Shown piece by piece: positions 32,789-41,801 of a stretch of DNA of 64,000 bases. The notes under the pieces were generated by a model. That model was not told the DNA's origin. It searched no databases and was given only the letters and a program-made list of their open reading frames with translations. This DNA is from Edaphobacter sp. (GTDB lineage: Bacteria > Acidobacteriota > Terriglobia > Terriglobales > Acidobacteriaceae): contig JAOAPB010000056.1 in NCBI GenBank assembly GCA_025462645.1, positions 1 through 64,000 on the forward strand. The letters run 5' to 3'. The position numbers were made by a program, and so were the translations under genes. Positions within the stretch are counted from its first letter, which is position 1. Each line of letters begins with the position of its first letter.

Positions 32789-35138
32789 GCACTCCAAACA
32801 TACGCCGTGGTTCGCCAAGGCCGGAGCCGCGTGCAGCATCGTCCCGATTGCACGCTTCGTTGGACCGAACATCTTTGCCCTGAAAGGCGGAGGTTATGGA
32901 TGCCTGTTCGCTCTCACCGGCATGGACGAAGAGGGCTTGACGGACCAGGAGCTCGAGTCGCAAATGCGATCTATCGAAGGGGCGTTGCGTGGATTGCCGG
33001 AAGGATCATGCCTCTACCAATACACACGCATTATGTCGGGCTTTGATCTTCCCCGACAGGCCAAGTATGCGAATCCCACCACGGAAGTATTCGCCAGTGA
33101 TCGCCTCGCGTTCCTTGAAAAGACGGCAGGCTTCCGGCGTATTGATCTGCATTGGTGTCTCACCCTGGAGCCGTCGAAGGTGAAGGCCTTCGAGCGGAAA
33201 CCGCAGGAAAACGCTGCCGACACATCGCGAATGTTGGCGGAACTTGAAAAGACCGCAACGATCCTTCAGAGTCATCTCGGCAGCACGCTTGGTTTGCGGC
33301 TGCTCGGCAAGGCCGACACCTTCCAGTTCTTCAGCTACCTCTTCAATCTTGAAGAGTGGGCCAGTCAAGATCAGCTACGCAGCGATGCAGGAGTAGACCG
33401 TCAGATCGTCAAGAGCCCGGTCGCATGGCACAGTGACTACCTCCAGGTCGGCAAACGTCATGTGCAGATGTTTTCGCTCAAGACCACGCCGGAGGCATCG
33501 AGGCCCTGCCTCTTCTTCGGCTTGCTCGCCCTCGACTGTGACAGCGTGCTGTGCTCGACATGGCGGATGAAATCGACCTCGGCGGCCCGCAGTGAGATTG
33601 ACGCGCAGGAGAAATTCATTTCGTTCTTCAAGGTGGGTGTGCTGACCCGAGTGATGAGTGGGCGCGACACCGCTTCGCTCGAAACCGGCGCGGGCGCGAA
33701 GGCTGCCAACAACAACGTCGATGACCTGAGCGATGTCATCCGCTCCCTCGATAAGAAGGCCCAGGGTGAATACTCGCTGCGGCTGCTGCTGGCTGCGCGC
33801 AGCCCGGAGCAGCTTCGCAACACCGTCCCCGCCGTGCATCGCATCTTCGTCGCTGCACGGGCTCAGGTGATGGAAGAGACGCTTGGCAACCTGTCGGCGT
33901 TCTATGCCATGTTCCCTGGCAACCAAAAATTCAACGTCTTCCCTTTGTGGCTGGCAGAGGATCATCACGCACGTCTCTCCTCTGTGTTTGCTCCCCACAT
34001 CGGCCATCCCCACTCGGAAGACCTGGACAACGAGTACCTGAATATCTTCGAGACCCGTACCCGGACGCCGTTCTTTCAGGACGTGTATGTGGACGGGGTA
34101 AGGGTCATGCTCATCATCGGTCCTACCGGTAGTGGGAAAAGTGTCCATGCCAACGCGGCTATTGCACTGGAGCAGAAATACAGCGGTTTTAGCTACATTT
34201 TTGACATCGGCGGCAGCTATGAAAGCGTCGTGGAACTGTACGGCGGACGAGTTGATCGCGTGGGCAAAGATGGCCCACGTGTGAATCCCTTTGCGTTGGA
34301 ACCGACCGAGAGCAACGTTAAGTTTCTGTACTCATTTATCAAATTGCTGCTCACCAACGGTGGCGCAGAGCTGGAGCCAGAAGACGATGATGTGATCCAC
34401 AAGGCCGTGCAGGATATGTACCTGCTCGACCCGGAGAATCGCCGGCTCTCGAATCTCTTTCTGCCCAAGAAGCTCGACCGCTATCTGTCGAAGTGGGTTG
34501 GCAAGGGCATCTACAACGCTGTGTTCGATAACGTCGAAGACAGTCTCTCGCTCTCGCGTCTCCAATGCTTCGACTTCCAGGGCGTGAACAACGAGCAATA
34601 TGCCGACCTGATCGAACCGCTGATGGTCTGGCTTCTCCGGCGTATCAATGATGTTCTGTACAACCCCGCCAATCTTGGCGTTCCCAAGCACATCCTCATC
34701 GAAGAGATCTTCTCTTCGATGAAAAACAAACAGCTCTTGGACGGTGCGCTCGCCTCTATCAAGACGGTTCGCAAGAACCTTGGGGGCGTCACCATGATTG
34801 GGCAGTCCGCCGATGACCTTGGCGCGAACGCCGACAGCATCGTGAATTCCTGTACGTCGTTCCTGTTCCTGAAGGATGCGACGTTCAATCGGAAGCGGTA
34901 TGCCGAGCTGTTCAAGATGAACGAACAGCAGCTCGCTCTCTTCGAGAGCTTGCAGGACCGCGAAGGACTGTACATCCGGCGTGACGGCATCACGAAGGTT
35001 GTCACCTTGAACCTCGATAAGCGCAGCTACGCCACCTTCTCCACCAAGCCGAAAGACCGGGTACGTCGGTCGAAGCTCATCGAAAAATACGGACTCACCG
35101 AGGGCATTGATCGCTTTGCCCAGGGAGAGACTGTGTAG
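32769..35138 (+). CDS. virB4: Type IV secretion ATPase VirB4/TrbE
   Basis: A 789-residue ATPase, the normal size for VirB4. An N-terminal CagE/TrbE domain is followed by the P-loop IIGPTGSGKSVHANA near residue 450. The Walker B region lies in HILIEEIFSSMKN around residue 640 and the C-terminal motor domain ends near 780. It energises pilus assembly and substrate transfer at the inner membrane. It overlaps virB3 by 20 bases and is followed 27 bases later by virB9. Confidence 0.95.
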   Translation: MTRVNTEHSKHTPWFAKAGAACSIVPIARFVGPNIFALKGGGYGCLFALTGMDEEGLTDQELESQMRSIEGALRGLPEGSCLYQYTRIMSGFDLPRQAKYANPTTEVFASDRLAFLEKTAGFRRIDLHWCLTLEPSKVKAFERKPQENAADTSRMLAELEKTATILQSHLGSTLGLRLLGKADTFQFFSYLFNLEEWASQDQLRSDAGVDRQIVKSPVAWHSDYLQVGKRHVQMFSLKTTPEASRPCLFFGLLALDCDSVLCSTWRMKSTSAARSEIDAQEKFISFFKVGVLTRVMSGRDTASLETGAGAKAANNNVDDLSDVIRSLDKKAQGEYSLRLLLAARSPEQLRNTVPAVHRIFVAARAQVMEETLGNLSAFYAMFPGNQKFNVFPLWLAEDHHARLSSVFAPHIGHPHSEDLDNEYLNIFETRTRTPFFQDVYVDGVRVMLIIGPTGSGKSVHANAAIALEQKYSGFSYIFDIGGSYESVVELYGGRVDRVGKDGPRVNPFALEPTESNVKFLYSFIKLLLTNGGAELEPEDDDVIHKAVQDMYLLDPENRRLSNLFLPKKLDRYLSKWVGKGIYNAVFDNVEDSLSLSRLQCFDFQGVNNEQYADLIEPLMVWLLRRINDVLYNPANLGVPKHILIEEIFSSMKNKQLLDGALASIKTVRKNLGGVTMIGQSADDLGANADSIVNSCTSFLFLKDATFNRKRYAELFKMNEQQLALFESLQDREGLYIRRDGITKVVTLNLDKRSYATFSTKPKDRVRRSKLIEKYGLTEGIDRFAQGETV

Positions 35139-35165
35139 CCAAACCAACCTAGAAAGGCCAGTGCC

Positions 35166-35999
35166 ATGAAACCACTCATCCCCGTCGTCGTCTCCGCTGG
35201 AATCGCGCTGGCCTCTATAAGCAGCCGTGCAGCCACCGAACCTCACCCGCTTCAGCCGAATGCGCCGCGCACCGTCACCGTGTCCGAGGCGGACACGCCT
35301 CCTGTGATTCGCGCCGGTTTGCTGCAATCGACGTTGATTGTCCTTCCATCCGAGGAAAAAGTCGCCAACGTCTTCGCTGGGGATACGGTCGATTGGGTGT
35401 TTGATGGCGGCCACGTCGCCAGCCGCTTCATCAGCGTCAAGCCGAAGGTGGCGAACGGATCGACGGACATTCACATCGTCTCGGACCATGGGAACGAATA
35501 CACCTTGCAGCTACGCGAAGTCTCCAGTGATGCCGATGCTCACTTTGATTCCAAGGTGTTCATCGCTCCTGGCGACAAGGCCGCAAAAGACCGGCTCACG
35601 GAGCTGCCTGTCTTCGTACCTGCCTCCGAGCTGGACAAAGCCAAGCAGGAAGCAGCAACCGCAAAAGCAGCGCAGGCAGCGGAGTTGAAGGCCGAGGAGA
35701 CGAATGCAGAACAGTATCGCAGCCAATATCCCGGCAACCTTCGTTTCGACTACACATGGGATCAATCGAAGGGCAAAGCTCTTGGCCTGCAGCAGATATG
35801 GTGCGATGACAAATTCACCTATCTGCGCGGCCAGTTTCAGGAGACTCCGGCCCTCTATGAGTTGAAGGATGGTAAGGGCTCGCTCATCAACTTCGATTTC
35901 AACGCCGGCCTTTATACCGTGCCGAAGCAGTTGGACAACGGATATCTCGCCATCGGCAAGCAGAAGGTGGAGTTTCACCGCGTTGGAGGGGGGAAGTAG
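35166..35999 (+). CDS. virB9: Type IV secretion outer-ring protein VirB9/TrbG
   Basis: A 277-residue exported protein with a signal peptide (residues 1-22, SISSRAA). Its N-terminal beta domain contains VAGDTVDWVF-like FAGDTVDWVFDGG and HIVSDHGNEYTLQL. A charged coiled segment rich in Ala, Lys and Glu (about 155-185) links to a C-terminal CagX domain that includes LRFDYTWDQ and GAGLYTVPKQL-like NAGLYTVPKQLDNGYL. VirB9 forms the outer-membrane core complex with VirB7 and VirB10. It is 2 bases upstream of virB10. Confidence 0.87.
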   Translation: MKPLIPVVVSAGIALASISSRAATEPHPLQPNAPRTVTVSEADTPPVIRAGLLQSTLIVLPSEEKVANVFAGDTVDWVFDGGHVASRFISVKPKVANGSTDIHIVSDHGNEYTLQLREVSSDADAHFDSKVFIAPGDKAAKDRLTELPVFVPASELDKAKQEAATAKAAQAAELKAEETNAEQYRSQYPGNLRFDYTWDQSKGKALGLQQIWCDDKFTYLRGQFQETPALYELKDGKGSLINFDFNAGLYTVPKQLDNGYLAIGKQKVEFHRVGGGK

Positions 36000-36001
36000 C
36001 C

Positions 36002-37318
36002 ATGACCGAGCCGAATCAGAATCCGCCCGCAACCGTCCCGGAGCAGCCGGAGGCGAAGCCGCCACTCAAGAAGGGCCTTTCGGTTGTGATCGCCCTGGTT
36101 GCCATCGTCGCTCTTATCGGCATCGCCAACGTGTCGAGCCTATTGAGCGGGAACAAGAAATCGGCATCGGCGAGTGCGATGCCCATGCGCCCAGCTTCGC
36201 CGAATGCCCAACAGGTGAACAGTTTTTCGACGCAGCAACAGATGCAGGCTCAGCGGGATGCGGAGGAGCGCCAACATCAGCAGGAGATGGCCGCCGCGAT
36301 GCAGCAGCTCCAGGCGGAACAGAGTGTCCCCGGCCCAGAGGCAGCCGGGAGGCAGCCGATGACTGCGGCTCAGCGCGACGCAATCTATGGCAATAGCCCG
36401 AACGCACCGCAACACACGTCGAATATCTCGCAGGCTCAGGCAGAGGCCAAGCAAAAGCAGCTTGCGAAAGAAAAGCAAGCGCAGGATGCGATCAATAGCG
36501 ATACCGTCGCCATCGACTTTGCCCATACGGGTGCCGCGTCAGCGCCCGTCGCCGCCCTCCCCGCGCAGGCGGCAACGGCTGCTCTGGGGGAACGTGAGGA
36601 GGCACGCCCCCAGACAGCTACGGAGATGGTCGGGACCTCTCCCGATGGCGCGCGCGGCAGGCCGGGAGGGATGCAATCAAAAGCTGACGTCAAGGCTGAC
36701 CCGATGGCTGGATACGACTTCGATAACTATCAGGGCCATCTCTATCGCGTCTTCGAGGGCACGGTCTTTGAAGGGGTTGTCACCAACCACATCGACGGCG
36801 GGTTGAGTGGCCCGATTTTGGTCATGCTCACCACCGACTACTACTCGCATGACCATCAGCAGTTTCTCATGCCCCAGGGCACTCGCCTGATTGGGACGGT
36901 GCAGAGTGTCGGCAATGCTCAGCAGCGCAAAATGTTTGTGACCTTCCATCGCGCGGTGTGCCCCGATGGCTTCTCGCTCGACTTCGACAAATACGTCGGC
37001 CTCGACCCGCTTGGCACCACTGGCCTTGCCACCAAAGTAGACCACGGCTACCTGATGGCCTTTGGCGCGGCGGCAGCGGTGGGTGGCTTAGGTGGCCTCG
37101 CGCAGATCGGGAACAACGGCAGCGTGTTCACTCCTTCCACGCAGATACGCAATGGGATCTCGGAGCAAACAGCGCAGGAGGGTGAGCAGATCTTGAATCA
37201 CTTCCTCAATCGCTTGCCCGTCATCACGCTCAAAGAAGGCTCTCGCGCCCGCGTGTACGTCGGGCGCGACATCCTCATCCCGTCCTACGCGGAGCATCGC
37301 GTCGATCCCACCCTTTAG
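36002..37318 (+). CDS. virB10: Type IV secretion core-channel protein VirB10/TrbI
   Basis: A 438-residue protein with a short cytoplasmic Pro-rich start, one transmembrane helix (about residues 25-44) and a long Gln/Ala-rich periplasmic linker (60-190). The C-terminal TrbI beta-barrel domain contains YRVFEGTVFEGVVTNHIDGG and PQGTRLIGTVQSV. VirB10 spans both membranes and gates the channel. The start ATG is 2 bases after the virB9 stop and a ribosome binding site lies within virB9. Confidence 0.93.
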   Translation: MTEPNQNPPATVPEQPEAKPPLKKGLSVVIALVAIVALIGIANVSSLLSGNKKSASASAMPMRPASPNAQQVNSFSTQQQMQAQRDAEERQHQQEMAAAMQQLQAEQSVPGPEAAGRQPMTAAQRDAIYGNSPNAPQHTSNISQAQAEAKQKQLAKEKQAQDAINSDTVAIDFAHTGAASAPVAALPAQAATAALGEREEARPQTATEMVGTSPDGARGRPGGMQSKADVKADPMAGYDFDNYQGHLYRVFEGTVFEGVVTNHIDGGLSGPILVMLTTDYYSHDHQQFLMPQGTRLIGTVQSVGNAQQRKMFVTFHRAVCPDGFSLDFDKYVGLDPLGTTGLATKVDHGYLMAFGAAAAVGGLGGLAQIGNNGSVFTPSTQIRNGISEQTAQEGEQILNHFLNRLPVITLKEGSRARVYVGRDILIPSYAEHRVDPTL

Positions 37319-37344
37319 CTGCCATCTGCGAGAGAGGCCATGGA

Positions 37345-37584
37345 ATGTGTGAACGAAACCCAAGATACGAGCACTTGTTCCGCAAGTCGCAAGATGCCAA
37401 GCGTGGCGGCCACGATGCCTGGGCCGTGCATTCGACTGGCGAGAAAGTCGCGGTTGCCCTCGTTCTCAATCGCTTCGACTGGCTTACGGAGCAGGGGTAC
37501 ACCATTGCAGAAGCCATCGAGCGGGCTGGCCCAGAGTGGGCTGCAATGATTCCGCACATTGCCCGACAACTCGCGGATGAATAG
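37345..37584 (+). CDS. Small hypothetical protein in transfer operon
   Basis: A 79-residue soluble protein with no signal peptide or membrane segment, starting MCERNPRYEHLFRK. A GAGAGG ribosome binding site precedes it. The spacing (26 bases after virB10, 15 before the next gene) fits the operon. Another ORF overlaps in frame 37340. I do not recognise a family; the sequence has 2 Trp and several charged residues, so it may be a small adaptor. Confidence 0.55.
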   Translation: MCERNPRYEHLFRKSQDAKRGGHDAWAVHSTGEKVAVALVLNRFDWLTEQGYTIAEAIERAGPEWAAMIPHIARQLADE

Positions 37585-37599
37585 TAGGAGGTTGTGCTT

Positions 37600-37830
37600 A
37601 TGGCAACACACACGATTACCAGACGCGGCAGGTTCATCCTCCCAGTCAGCGCATCTGTGCTGGCCTTCGCTTTTCTCATCTCGCCTATCGGGCATAGCTC
37701 TGTTGCCAGCACGCTCGTTTGGTTTGTCCAGACTGTTGATGCCGTGACGGAGTTTCCTTGCCGGATCGTTACCAACGTCCGTCACTTTTCCCTGGACAGG
37801 TTGGACCCGACCTGCCCGCAGTGCTTTTAA
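37600..37830 (+). CDS. Small exported or membrane protein in transfer operon
   Basis: About 76 residues from the ATG at 37600, with AGGAGG 8 bases upstream (the track start at 37594 adds two residues). A hydrophobic segment, LPVSASVLAFAFLISPIG, near the N-terminus can be a signal anchor, followed by a 45-residue tail with a C-terminal CPQCF. It stands where a lipoprotein such as VirB7 might be expected, but no lipobox is visible. Function unknown. Confidence 0.55.
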   Translation: MATHTITRRGRFILPVSASVLAFAFLISPIGHSSVASTLVWFVQTVDAVTEFPCRIVTNVRHFSLDRLDPTCPQCF

Positions 37831-37852
37831 CTTTCAACCGGAAGGAGAGGTT

Positions 37853-38638
37853 ATGAAGATCACGATGACCAAACGCAAGAAGTATCTCTTAGCAGGCGGT
37901 CTGGTCCTATTGACCGCAACACCCAGCTTCGCACTCTTCGGAATCGGCGATATTGTCTTCGATCCGACGAGCTATGCAAGCCTTGTGTCCCAGCTCACGA
38001 CGCTGGAGTCGCAGTACAACATGCTCAAGAACAACATCGCGCACTTCTCACTCAAGCAGCAATGGCAGACCACCTTGAATGCCATGAAGAACGCTAACGT
38101 CACCAATATGTTCGGCGAGACGAGCGGGATGAGCATCGCCCTCAATACGAACTCCCCCAGCGCATCGTCCACGGCGTGGACGGCTGGCACGATCAAGATC
38201 GGCGGGAGCACCACCACTTACCTTCAAGGACAGACGCCGGGGAGCGCCCGGCTCTCACAACTTGCCATGATCGAGGCATCTGACTCCATCTCTCCTGACT
38301 GCCTTACCGCCGTGGGGCAGTATCGGGGCGCGAGAACGCAGAATGTCACCTCGAACAATCTGCTTGTCAGCCAGCAGTTCGACGGCAGCGATGGCACCAA
38401 CACTGAAGTCGAACAGCTCAATCTCCTGAATGCAGCGGAAGCCCAGAAGATGTCCGAGATGCAGTCACAGGGCGTCCTGCAAGCCTGCCTCGCTTCGCAG
38501 ATGACCGTCGCCAACATGGAGCGCAGGAACGCTGCGGCACAGGACCTGAATACCGCCGCTTTTGTTCAACAGCAGCGCGCCACCAATGACGCAAGCGCAG
38601 CAAATGAAAGTAGCACCTGGCAGACCTATCTTCCCTGA
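37853..38638 (+). CDS. virB5: Type IV secretion minor pilus protein VirB5/TrbJ
   Basis: A 261-residue exported protein with a signal peptide ending near PSFALF. The mature start LFGIGDIVFDPTSYASLVSQ and the helical region after it match the TrbJ family, the P-type counterpart of VirB5. The C-terminal part is helical and ends in the tail SAANESSTWQTYLP. This tail recurs at the end of the next gene (NEGKTWKSYIP). The ribosome binding site GGAGAGG is close to the ATG. Confidence 0.82.
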   Translation: MKITMTKRKKYLLAGGLVLLTATPSFALFGIGDIVFDPTSYASLVSQLTTLESQYNMLKNNIAHFSLKQQWQTTLNAMKNANVTNMFGETSGMSIALNTNSPSASSTAWTAGTIKIGGSTTTYLQGQTPGSARLSQLAMIEASDSISPDCLTAVGQYRGARTQNVTSNNLLVSQQFDGSDGTNTEVEQLNLLNAAEAQKMSEMQSQGVLQACLASQMTVANMERRNAAAQDLNTAAFVQQQRATNDASAANESSTWQTYLP

Positions 38639-38650
38639 TTCGGAGACGCA

Positions 38651-38920
38651 ATGCTGAAAGCAATCAACACCAAGATACTGCTTGCAATTCTTGCGGCGCT
38701 GACCGCCATCGGCAGCGCCGCGATTTATCAGAACCACGAAGCGCATAAAGCAGCCGTAGCCGCGGCCAAGGCTGCCGCCATCCTTCAACAGCAGCAGCAT
38801 GATGCCGAGGAACAACGGAAGCGCGATGAGGCGTTCCGCAAACAGGTAGAGCAGGACAAGAAGCGGCACAACTCCGCCGCAGCCAACGAAGGCAAGACCT
38901 GGAAGTCGTACATCCCTTAG
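38651..38920 (+). CDS. Small signal-anchored protein with TrbJ-like C-terminal tail
   Basis: An 89-residue protein with one N-terminal hydrophobic segment (ILLAILAALTAIGSAAI), then a charged helical region (Ala, Lys, Gln, Glu rich). It ends in SAAANEGKTWKSYIP, which resembles the last residues of the preceding VirB5/TrbJ protein (SAANESSTWQTYLP). This gene is 12 bases after virB5. The shared tail suggests a common binding partner or duplication. Not a recognised family. Confidence 0.68.
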   Translation: MLKAINTKILLAILAALTAIGSAAIYQNHEAHKAAVAAAKAAAILQQQQHDAEEQRKRDEAFRKQVEQDKKRHNSAAANEGKTWKSYIP

Positions 38921-38942
38921 ACCCCATCTGGAGAGTGTCGTT

Positions 38943-39863
38943 ATGGTTGCCACAGTCGTTCTAGCCCAAGCTCTACCGTCCGCGAGTTCCGGTGTCGATT
39001 GGCTCTACCAGTTCACGAACAATCTGACCAATCTCACGACACAGAATGGTGGGGCGTTAACTCAGCTTGGATTGACGGAGTTGAGCTGCATCTCGCTCTT
39101 CACACTCATCAGCATGGTCATCAATTGGAACACCTCGGGTATGACGCTGCGTTTCCATACCCATCCGGTCCGGGCCGGCGATCTTACGAACTTCCTGCTC
39201 CGCCTCATCCTCTGCTGCCTGCTAGAGAACTACTGGGTGAACCCATTCCCCGGTGCCAGCTTCGGTATCAACCACTTCTTCTCCTACATCTCTCAGGCGA
39301 TGGTAGCGGCGTTCGATCAACACTCGCTCGACCAGTTTCTTCAGTTGCTCAAGACTGCCGGGGACAACACGCCAACGCCGTCCTTTACCGCGCCCATCCA
39401 GATCCTCTGCTACGTGCTTGTTCAGCTCATGCTCGGGCTGGCATCGGCGATCCTGTTCGTCATCAATTGCAGCGCCTTCATCCTCTATGGCGTGACCGCA
39501 CTCTTTGGCCCTATCTTCGTCCCGCTCTTGATGACACAGACCTTTCGTGCGAAGTTCTTTCAGTTCCTCGATGTGCTTATCAGCTTCGCCATGATCCGCG
39601 CGGTTGCCGCCGCCTTCATCTTTGTGTGGGCTGGTTTCATGAACGGCTTTCTTCAGCAGACCTTCAACGGCAACTATTCGATGGATATGTGGATCGTCAA
39701 TCTGATCCCTTGCTTAATGGTCTTCGTCGCTTTCATCATTAATATGCTGTTCATTCCAACCATGACCCAGGCCATCTTCGGCGGTGCCGCTGGGATGGCG
39801 GGAAGCATGGGAGGATTCATCGGCAAAGCCGTTTCTACCGTGGCAATGGCAGGGGGGATATAG
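38943..39863 (+). CDS. virB6: Type IV secretion polytopic inner-membrane protein VirB6/TrbL
   Basis: A 306-residue protein with six or seven transmembrane helices (for example ILCYVLVQLMLGLASAILFV and LIPCLMVFVAFIINMLFI) and a Gly/Met-rich C-terminus (GGAAGMAGSMGGFIGKA), typical of TrbL. It forms the inner-membrane part of the DNA channel. The gene lies 22 bases after the small gene with the TrbJ-like tail and 3 before the next small gene. Confidence 0.89.
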   Translation: MVATVVLAQALPSASSGVDWLYQFTNNLTNLTTQNGGALTQLGLTELSCISLFTLISMVINWNTSGMTLRFHTHPVRAGDLTNFLLRLILCCLLENYWVNPFPGASFGINHFFSYISQAMVAAFDQHSLDQFLQLLKTAGDNTPTPSFTAPIQILCYVLVQLMLGLASAILFVINCSAFILYGVTALFGPIFVPLLMTQTFRAKFFQFLDVLISFAMIRAVAAAFIFVWAGFMNGFLQQTFNGNYSMDMWIVNLIPCLMVFVAFIINMLFIPTMTQAIFGGAAGMAGSMGGFIGKAVSTVAMAGGI

Positions 39864-39866
39864 ACC

Positions 39867-40055
39867 ATGTATTTCTGGTGGCTCGTTGACGTTCTGATGC
39901 TTCGGCGCTTGGGTTTGGCCAAACCTTTTCGCTACATGCTTCTGGTGTTGTTCGCCGGATGCTTCGTCGCCGGACTGATCTACACCTACGTGTTTCTCAA
40001 TGCCGCTATCGAAAGGAACCATGCCCCTCATGTCCGCACACACAGCACCCATTGA
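39867..40055 (+). CDS. Small one- or two-helix membrane protein in transfer operon
   Basis: A 62-residue protein, with hydrophobic stretches LLVLFAGCFVAGLIYTYVFL and an N-terminal WWLVDVLMLRR. It begins 3 bases after virB6 and overlaps the virB8 start by 35 bases in another frame. Similar short membrane proteins are found in many transfer operons. Function unknown. Confidence 0.6.
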   Translation: MYFWWLVDVLMLRRLGLAKPFRYMLLVLFAGCFVAGLIYTYVFLNAAIERNHAPHVRTHSTH

Positions 40056-40836
40056 AAGCGCGCTGACCCCGGAGCAAGCCCTGCTCGCCGACCACATTGG
40101 AAACGAGGTGTATGCCTCCCACTATGCGGAGCGCAAAGCCTACCGTCTCGTGATCGGTTGTGGAACGGTAGTGCTGCTCGGCTCCATGTGGCTCAACTTT
40201 TCCCTGGCGCATCGACCCGTCGCCAATCGGTACATCCGCATTGACGAGATGGGGCGCGCGCAGGCGATCCAATACAGTGACCTCAACTACAGTCCGCGTG
40301 AAGGCGAAGTACGCACGTATCTCACGGACTGGGCCAACTATCGCTACACCATCGGCCGAGATACCGTTGCGAAGAAGTACCCACTCAACTACTACTTTCT
40401 GTCCCAGACTCTGGCCTCGCAGTTGATGACCGCAGACAACGCCAACCACCTTGTCTCGCAGGTAACAGCCGGACAAATTGAGACGAGCGACGTACAGGTG
40501 AAGAACGTTACGATTACGTCGATGTCGGAAGAGACCGTCCAGGGCGCACGCATCGCCCGTGGGACTGCTCTTGTCGCGATTGACAGGCTCTATTCTCCCC
40601 AGAACTCCCGTGAGCCGCGTACGGAGCATTGGATGCTCAGTATGACCTACTACCTGAATCCCAAGCAGGTGAGCGATCAGGCCCGTATCTTCCCGCAGTT
40701 CGAGACGATCAATCCCCTCGGATTAACCATCACGGAGTTCCACGAAAACCGGCTCTCCGTCGATCCCATCACGCCAGGAACCGGTGCAGCATCGCCGGCA
40801 CTACCGGCAACGCCCGCAGCAGGAGCGACACGATGA
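40021..40836 (+). CDS. virB8: Type IV secretion inner-membrane protein VirB8/TrbF
   Basis: About 271 residues from the ATG at 40021 (MPLMSAHTAP), which has AAAGGAA upstream; the track begins at 40000. One transmembrane helix (about residues 43-62) is followed by a periplasmic VirB8-like domain with YFLSQTLASQL and a C-terminal region MLSMTYYLNPKQVSDQARIF. VirB8 is an assembly factor bridging the two membranes. Its stop overlaps the virB11 start (ATGA). Confidence 0.91.
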   Translation: MPLMSAHTAPIESALTPEQALLADHIGNEVYASHYAERKAYRLVIGCGTVVLLGSMWLNFSLAHRPVANRYIRIDEMGRAQAIQYSDLNYSPREGEVRTYLTDWANYRYTIGRDTVAKKYPLNYYFLSQTLASQLMTADNANHLVSQVTAGQIETSDVQVKNVTITSMSEETVQGARIARGTALVAIDRLYSPQNSREPRTEHWMLSMTYYLNPKQVSDQARIFPQFETINPLGLTITEFHENRLSVDPITPGTGAASPALPATPAAGATR

Positions 40837-41801
40837 GCTACCACCTCATTCTCCCGTTCTTTCCCGAGGAGTTGCGTGCGCTGCTGCTCGACCCGTCCAT
40901 CTCGGATTTGATGATTAACGGCACGACTGGTGTCTACGCGGATCGCAACGGAATTATCGAGCCTATTCCGTTGGCAACGCCGTATACCAATGACCGTCTC
41001 CAGGCAGCGATCGAACGTGTGGCGCGCATCCTCGGACAAGACCTCACGACCCAAAATCCGATTCTGAATACACGCTTGCCGGACGGCTCACGTGTGGCGG
41101 TGGTGGGTGCTCCATCTTCGATCAATGGACCGACGCTGACCATCCGCAAATTCAACCGCTGGTATAGCTCCGATCAGTTGATCGCCGCTGGCAGCTTACC
41201 GGAGTTCGTTCGGGACAAAGTAATCGGCTTCATCAATGAGCGAAAGAACGGGATCATCAGCGGCGGGACCAGCTCTGGCAAGACAACCTTAATGAAGGCC
41301 CTTCTTGACCATGTTCCCCAGCATGAACGTCTCGTGGTGATCGAGCAGCCCGCAGAGCTGAAGGTGAACCATTCAAATGCCGTCCGTTGGGAGGCTGTCG
41401 ATGCGATTCCTGGTCAGGTGGCGATTACGCCAAGCCAGCTTTTAGCCGCCGCTCTGCGCCATCGTCCCGACCGCATCATCATGGGCGAGATACGCGATGA
41501 ATGCGGCTACGATCTGTTGCAGGTAATGAATACAGGGCATGGTGGGACGCTCTCGACTATCCATGCAAAGTCGGCATGGGACGCCCTCAATCGTCTCTCG
41601 GATTTGGCCCTGAGTGCCAGGGCCAATCTCAACCACGCATTTATACGCTCGGAGACAGCGGAGGCCATCGACTTCGTTCTGTACTGCGAGCGCGATGCTA
41701 CGGGCCGTCGCCGGGTGCGCGAGCTGATTACCGTCACCGGATACACCCACGCGGACCAATGCTTCCAGACGGAGGACATCTATCGTGTTTCCGCTGCCTG
41801 A
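40833..41801 (+). CDS. virB11: Type IV secretion ATPase VirB11/TrbB
   Basis: A 322-residue hexameric ATPase. The ORF track starts earlier at 40629, but the ATG at 40833 with AGGAG is correct because it overlaps the virB8 stop. Walker A is IISGGTSSGKTTLMK, the Asp box and Walker B are RHRPDRIIMGEIR, and the His box is NTGHGGTLSTIHAKS. VirB11 drives pilus assembly and DNA transfer from the cytoplasmic side. It is the last gene of the type IV secretion operon, and a 530-base non-coding region follows. Confidence 0.94.
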   Translation: MSYHLILPFFPEELRALLLDPSISDLMINGTTGVYADRNGIIEPIPLATPYTNDRLQAAIERVARILGQDLTTQNPILNTRLPDGSRVAVVGAPSSINGPTLTIRKFNRWYSSDQLIAAGSLPEFVRDKVIGFINERKNGIISGGTSSGKTTLMKALLDHVPQHERLVVIEQPAELKVNHSNAVRWEAVDAIPGQVAITPSQLLAAALRHRPDRIIMGEIRDECGYDLLQVMNTGHGGTLSTIHAKSAWDALNRLSDLALSARANLNHAFIRSETAEAIDFVLYCERDATGRRRVRELITVTGYTHADQCFQTEDIYRVSAA

